Assembly (NCBI RefSeq): GCF_042767895.1
Contig: NC_091569.1
Span: 28,628,781-28,641,280, forward strand
From: Penaeus vannamei
Lineage: Eukaryota > Arthropoda > Malacostraca > Decapoda > Penaeidae
DNA: 12,500 nucleotides
Reading direction: 5' to 3'
The translations under genes were made by a program, and so were the position numbers. Shown here one piece after another: positions 8,170-12,500 of the stretch (position 1 is its first letter; each line of letters starts with the position of its first letter). The notes under the pieces were generated by a model. The model saw nothing but the letters and a program-made list of their open reading frames with translations. It did no database searches and was not told the DNA's origin.

Positions 8170-8544
8170 CTAACCTACCCTAACCTAACCTAACCTAACC
8201 TAAAACCTAACCTAATCTAAACTAAAACCTATCCTAACCTAACCTAAAACGTAACCTAGACCTAACCTAACCTAAAACCTAACCTAACCTAAAACCTAAC
8301 CTAACCTAACCTAACCTAACCTAAAACCTAACCTAACCTAACCTAACCTAAAACCTAACCTAACCTAACCTAAAACCTAACCTAAAACCTAACCTAACCT
8401 AACCTAAAACCTAACCTAACCTAACCTAAAACCTAACCTAACCTAACCTAAAACCTAACCTAACCTAACCTAAAACCTAACCTAAACTAACCTAAAACCT
8501 AACCTAACCTAACCTAAAACCTAATCTAACCTAACCTAACCTAA
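8170..8544. repeat. interstitial telomere-like (CCTAA/TTAGG)n with 22-bp composite period
   Basis: About 375 bases are almost wholly CCTAA units, the complement of the TTAGG telomere repeat of many arthropods. Every few units a CCTAAAA variant occurs. The AAAA words start at 8350, 8372, 8384, 8406, 8428, 8450, 8472, 8494 and 8516; seven of these eight gaps are exactly 22 bp (three CCTAA plus one CCTAAAA) and one is 12. Earlier gaps (8202, 8224, 8246, 8274, 8291, 8323) are 22, 22, 28, 17 and 32, more irregular. Non-telomeric DNA lies on both sides, so the tract is internal, not a chromosome end. Confidence 0.95.
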
Positions 8545-9071
8545 AATTATAATGGTGATGATAATGACAATTATTATCAATACAATAACTGTACTGATGA
8601 GGTGATAAAGATAATAACAAGGGTAATGATAATGATAATAGCAATACTACTACTACTACAACTACTACTAACAATAATAATGATAATGATGATAATGATG
8701 ACAACAACAATGTTAAAGATAAAAAGATCATAATGATTATAATAATAAAATGAAAAATCTATGATAATATTAATGGAAAAGAAATAAATGTAATAATGAT
8801 AATACCAATAATGATGATAATAGTAGTAATAACAATAATAATTATAATAATAACAATGATGACAACGATAACAACAACAGTAATGATAACCAAAATTAAA
8901 TAAATTATAAATAGTAATAACAACAATGGTACTACTATTACTTCTAAGACAGCCATCAATAATAACAATAATAATAACAATAAAAACATGATAACAATAA
9001 AAGTGATAAAGATGAAGAGAAGGAACTACAATAATAATAACAAAAAAGCAATTCCCTTGAAGCAACTAAAA

Positions 9072-9137
9072 GAAGAATCGAACACAAGCCGTTTGAACGA
9101 AAGATAAGAACGGTATTGAGTGAACTACCGTGGCTCT
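9072..9137 (-). mobile_element. tRNA-like/SINE-like head, unit A
   Basis: On the minus strand a box-A-like 'gtagttcactc' (9119-9129) is followed by a box-B-like 'gttcgattc' (about 9075-9083). The anticodon-arm-like region between them includes 'ctttcgttc'. Sequence downstream on the minus strand passes quickly into TTAT/ATT repeats, like a SINE tail. A good T-stem does not form, so this is a relic, not a tRNA gene. Confidence 0.5.
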
Positions 9138-9211
9138 CTCCTGAAATGGTCAGATGATTTAAGTTGCAGTCTCTGTGGATGAGGATTAGTATATATATTT
9201 GATGTTAGACA

Positions 9212-9260
9212 GACACGTACACACGAACGAGTGCGTCCATGTGTTCTTGTGTGCGTTTAC
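9212..9260. repeat. conserved core segment, unit A
   Basis: A GT/AC-rich but non-microsatellite core is shared with 10584-10631 and 12040-12088. Common words are 'gaacgagtgc', 'tgtgttcttgtg' and 'gcgttta'. 'cacacgaac' and 'gttcttgtg' form a 9-bp inverted repeat with one mismatch around a 12-base loop. Its function is unknown. Confidence 0.75.
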
Positions 9261-10440
9261 GAGGGAGTGTGCGTATATGTCGGGTATGCGTTAGGGCGGA
9301 AATGAGGATTGATTTATGGACGAGTAGTGTTGGTCATCAGTAATAAAATTTATTATCATCAGTAATAATTTTTAATTACTGTTAAAATGAATTAGTATTT
9401 TTATAGTGATAATAATAGTGAAAATAATGATTAATAATGGTGAGGAAAATGATAATTATAGTAAAGAAAATGATTATGTAGGAATGATGAAACATAAAAC
9501 GTGCCATAAAAAGCTAAAAACTTGAATAACACTTATTCTTATTCTTGATGTTCTGTAAGCCCTATATCTTCAGCCAGTAATAATAATGGAATGACGATGA
9601 AAATAATAGTGATAATGATAATAATAGTAATAATTATAAAGTTAGTAGCAATAATGATAATAATACTAATAATAATACTACTACTAATAATAATGATAAT
9701 AATAATGACAGTAACAACAACCACAACGAAAATGATGACAATAATGATAATAATAATAGTAATAATAATGCAAATAATAATAGCAATGAAGCAATAATGA
9801 TAATGAATATACTAGTAATAAGGACAATAACAATAAGAACAATAAGAATAATGACGATAATGAAGATATCAGTGATAACAATGATATTGGTAAAATGATA
9901 ATAATGATAAAATAATAATGACAATGATAATGCCAATCCAATATCAGTGACAACGTGACAAAGATAATAGTAATGATGATGATGATAATGATAATGACAA
10001 TACTACTGCTACTACAAATACTACGAATAAATATAATTATAATGATAATAACAATAACAGCAACAACAATAATAGTAGTAACAATAATTATTATTATGAT
10101 AATGATAACAAAAAAAAATAAACAAAAAATCATGAAGATGATGATGATAATAATAGCAACAATAATGATAATAGTAATCTCTACAATAGTAATGATAATG
10201 ATAATAATGATTATACTAATTAACAATGATAACAACGATAATGATAACGACAACAATAATAATGATCAATATTCAATAAATGATAAGCAGTAATAATAAC
10301 AAAACTACTACTAATACGGCCACTAATGATAATAATAACAATAGAAAATATACAATAACAATAAAAATAATAATGCTAACAAAAGATATGGACTTTTAAG
10401 AATAATATCAATAAAGTTATTCCTTAGAAGCAACTGCAAG

Positions 10441-10506
10441 GGGAATCGAACGTCGTCCTTTCGAACGAAAGATAAGTACAGTATTGAGTGAGCTACTGTG
10501 ACTCTA
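10441..10506 (-). mobile_element. tRNA-like/SINE-like head, unit B
   Basis: This is the best-preserved copy. On the minus strand box A reads 'gtagctcactc' (10486-10496) and box B 'gttcgattccc' (10441-10451). Between them 'ctttcg' and 'cgaaag' form an inverted repeat. The layout fits a tRNA-derived Pol III promoter. The duplicated sequence extends well beyond the tRNA-like part on both sides, so the copies arose by duplication of the whole unit rather than by separate insertions. Confidence 0.55.
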
Positions 10507-10583
10507 CTTTGCAAGGATCAGTTGATACATTTAAAGTACAGTCTCTGTGGTTTAGGATAAGTATAAATATTTACTGTTAAACA

Positions 10584-10631
10584 GACACGTACACCCGAAC
10601 GAGTGCATTCGTGTGTTCTTGTGTGCGTTTA
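10584..10631. repeat. conserved core segment, unit B
   Basis: This is the second copy of the core at 9212-9260, with the same word order. The left arm of the inverted repeat reads 'cacccgaac', giving two mismatches against the right arm. Confidence 0.75.
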
Positions 10632-11204
10632 TGAGGGTATGTGTGCAAGTGCCGAAAATGAGAATTCCCTTACGGACGAATTCTGTTGGTCTCCGCATCA
10701 GTAATAACATCTATGACAGTGATAATGATGAATTGGTATTTTTATGATGATAATGGCAATAATAATGATTAATAATGATAAAAATATAATTGTAGTAATG
10801 ACAATTATTATATAGCAATAATGAAGCAAAACGTGCCATGGAAAGCTGAAAATCTGAAATTACCCTGTCATTCTTTATGTTCTTTAAGTCCTATATCTTC
10901 ACCCAAACTTTTTGAATCTTTTATTCTTATTTTTCTTCGCCCTATTGCTCCATTTTTTTTCTAAATCCGAGAAGCAACAATTAAAATTGGTTCGGTCTAA
11001 AGATGATAATAATGATGATGATAATGATAAAAAATATGATTATTATAATTATTATCATCATTATTATCATTATCATTATCATAATAATGAGAATGATAAT
11101 CATAATAATAATAATGAGGACAACAGTGATAACAATGGTAATAATGATAATGATAATAATGTTAGCAATAATATTAATGATAATGCTATTGATAATATTA
11201 ATAA

Positions 11205-11293
11205 CAATAATGATAATAATAATGATGATAATAATAATAATGATAATAATAATAATAATAATAATAATGATAATAATAATAATAATAATAATG

Positions 11294-11360
<67 letters not shown>
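11205..11360. repeat. (AAT)n/(GAT) trinucleotide microsatellite expansion in unit B
   Basis: This is the purest and longest AAT run of the window, with GAT interruptions that thin out to none at about 11296-11357. The frames translate as poly-Asn (+) or poly-Ile and poly-Leu (-), which explains the long open frames here. It accounts for much of the greater length of unit B. Confidence 0.95.
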
Positions 11361-11895
11361 CAAGAACAACAACAACGATAATGACAACAATAGTAATAAT
11401 GACAATAACATTAAGAACAATAAAAACAATGATGATCATGATAATAAGAATGATAATAATGATATTAGTAAAACATAATGATAATAGTAATGAAAAAGAT
11501 AATAGTAATGATAATGACAAAACTTGTATCAATACAATAACAGTGACAACAGTGATGATAATAATAATGATAATGATGATAATACTACTGCTACTACAAC
11601 TTGATTATAATAAAAATAATACCAATAAAAATAATAATCGTAATAATAACAATAGTAATGATAATGTTAGTAATAATGATGATAATAATAAACAATGATA
11701 ACTATAACAATAACAATAATGATTATCAAAATTAAATAAAAGGTAAATAGTAATAATAACAATACTACTGCAAAAACAGCCAATAATAAAAACAACAATA
11801 AAAATATATGAGAACAATGTAAGTGATGATAATAAGAAAAGAGAAGGGCGCAATATGATAATAACAATAAAATCATTCCTTTGAGGTCACCGAAA

Positions 11896-11962
11896 GGGGA
11901 ATCGAACGAGGTCCTAATGAACGAAAGATAAGTACGGTATTGAGTGAGCTTCCGTGGCTCTA
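11896..11962 (-). mobile_element. tRNA-like/SINE-like head, unit C
   Basis: On the minus strand the box-A-like word is changed to 'gaagctcactc' (11942-11952), while box B 'gttcgattcccc' is intact. The intervening region has lost the inverted repeat seen in unit B ('gttcattagg' instead of 'gttcgaaagg'). Confidence 0.5.
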
Positions 11963-12039
11963 CTCCTGCTTGGTCAGTTGATATAATTAGAGTACAGTCT
12001 CTGTGGATTGGGATAAGTATAAATATTTAATGTTAAATT

Positions 12040-12088
12040 GATATGTACACGCGAACGAGTGCGTCCATGTGTTCTTGTGAGCGTTTAC
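12040..12088. repeat. conserved core segment, unit C
   Basis: This is the third copy of the core. The left part is changed ('gatatgtacacgcgaac') but 'gaacgagtgcgtccatgtg' and 'ttcttgtgagcgttta' are retained. The invariant block is therefore 'gaacgagtgc' through 'gcgttta'. Confidence 0.75.
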
Positions 12089-12216
12089 GAGGATATGTGT
12101 GTCTGTGCCGTGTGTGCGTAAGGGCGGAAATGAGGATTCATATGCGGAGGAATAATCTAGGTATATTTATGACATTGATAATGAATTAGTATTCTTATGA
12201 TGATGATAACGGTAAT

Positions 12217-12375
12217 GATAACAGTGATTAATTATAATGATCACAGTGATTAATTATAATGATCACAGTGATCAATTATAATGATCACAGTGATTAATTA
12301 TACTGATCACAGTGATTAATTATAATGATCACAGTTATTAATTATATTGATCACAGTGATTAATTATAATGATCA
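12217..12375. repeat. 22-bp minisatellite, seven copies, in unit C
   Basis: Seven consecutive 22-bp units of 'gatcacagtg' plus 'attaattataat' start at 12217, 12239, 12261, 12283, 12305, 12327 and 12349, with 0-3 changes each and a partial eighth. Each unit carries a TGATCA palindrome and the short inverted repeat ATCAC-A-GTGAT. Units A and B have only a single diverged GATTAAT-type sequence at the matching position (about 9427 and 10766), so the expansion is specific to unit C. Confidence 0.95.
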
Positions 12376-12500
12376 AAATTATAATTGTAGTAATGATAAT
12401 GATTATATAGCAATAATGAAACATAAAACGTGCCATGAAAAGCTGAAAACTTGAATAATCCTTTTCATTCTTTATGTTCTATTTTTTTTCTTCTTCTTTT

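Larger units (their letters stand above)
8546..12500. repeat. tandem array of ~1.4-1.6 kb microsatellite-bearing units
   Basis: Conserved landmarks recur in order. The tRNA-like 'gaatcgaac' is at 9075, 10443 and 11899 (spacing 1368 and 1456). A 'gaacgagtgc' core lies shortly after it in each copy. A 'cgtgccat' segment is near 9500, 10835 and 12429. The 'aatactact(g/a)ctactacaa' word is at 8643, 9999 and 11581 (spacing 1356 and 1582). The array therefore holds a partial unit (8546-8890), two full units (about 8891-10256 and 10257-11731) and a third running off the window. Size differences come mostly from AAT/GAT tracts. Open frames throughout are Ile/Asn/Asp-rich or Leu/Ser-rich microsatellite translations, not genes. 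Confidence 0.85.

Noticed and set aside
8170..8544. True chromosome end
   Set aside because: Nearly 4 kb of other sequence lies on one side and 8 kb on the other, and many units are variant. The tract is internal in this window.
8577..10293. Hydrophobic multi-membrane-like minus-strand proteins
   Set aside because: They are rich in Ile, Val, Leu and Tyr only because ATT/ATC triplets dominate. They have no non-repeat domain and no conserved residues.
10441..10506. Functional tRNA gene
   Set aside because: Box words are present but the T-stem and acceptor stem do not pair, and the three copies vary at positions that tRNAs keep constant. A SINE-like relic fits better.
10912..11698. Long Asn/Asp-rich or poly-Ile/Leu proteins
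   Set aside because: These are translations of the AAT/GAT microsatellite. Overlapping frames on both strands are equally open, as expected for stop-poor trinucleotide repeats.

Overview
The window looks like a gene-poor, repeat-dominated piece of a eukaryotic nuclear genome, most likely an arthropod. A penaeid-type decapod crustacean is my best guess. The sequence evidence is a (CCTAA/TTAGG)n arthropod-type telomeric repeat, very heavy AAT/GAT, AT and CA microsatellite content, a tRNA-derived SINE, and a decayed non-LTR retrotransposon fragment. The organism call is inference. No intact protein-coding gene, rRNA, functional tRNA or CRISPR array could be supported. Nearly all long open frames fall inside microsatellites or the minisatellite.

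Layout. 1-1100 is AT-rich DNA with no recognised gene. 1111-1380 is a diverged fragment of a repeat family whose main copies lie at 8.5-12.5 kb. 1381-2090 holds a duplicated pyrimidine-tract/AG motif, a long C/T tract and a more GC-rich exon-like stretch with one weak open frame. 2188-2312 is (TA)n and 2313-2877 is T-rich DNA. 2878-5047 is a GC-rich minisatellite of 46 units, alternating between 42 and 52 bp, with local higher-order structure. 5100-5275 is a minus-strand tRNA-derived SINE. 5390-5613 has a 59-bp direct repeat that resembles a DNA-transposon end. 5614-7140 is AT-rich with homopolymers and a short LINE scrap. 7143-7262 is G-rich. 7340-7892 is a frameshifted internal piece of a LINE ORF2. 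8170-8544 is a telomere-like TTAGG tract organised in a 22-bp composite period.

8546-12500 is the most interesting part: a tandem array of units of about 1.4-1.6 kb (a partial unit, two full units and a partial unit cut by the window edge). Each unit combines a minus-strand tRNA-like segment, a conserved non-microsatellite core and a variable AAT/GAT microsatellite. The array directly abuts the telomeric repeat. The diverged fragment at 1.1-1.4 kb shows that the family also occurs outside the array.

No set of genes acting together can be described. The content is selfish or structural DNA: retroelement remnants, satellites and microsatellites.
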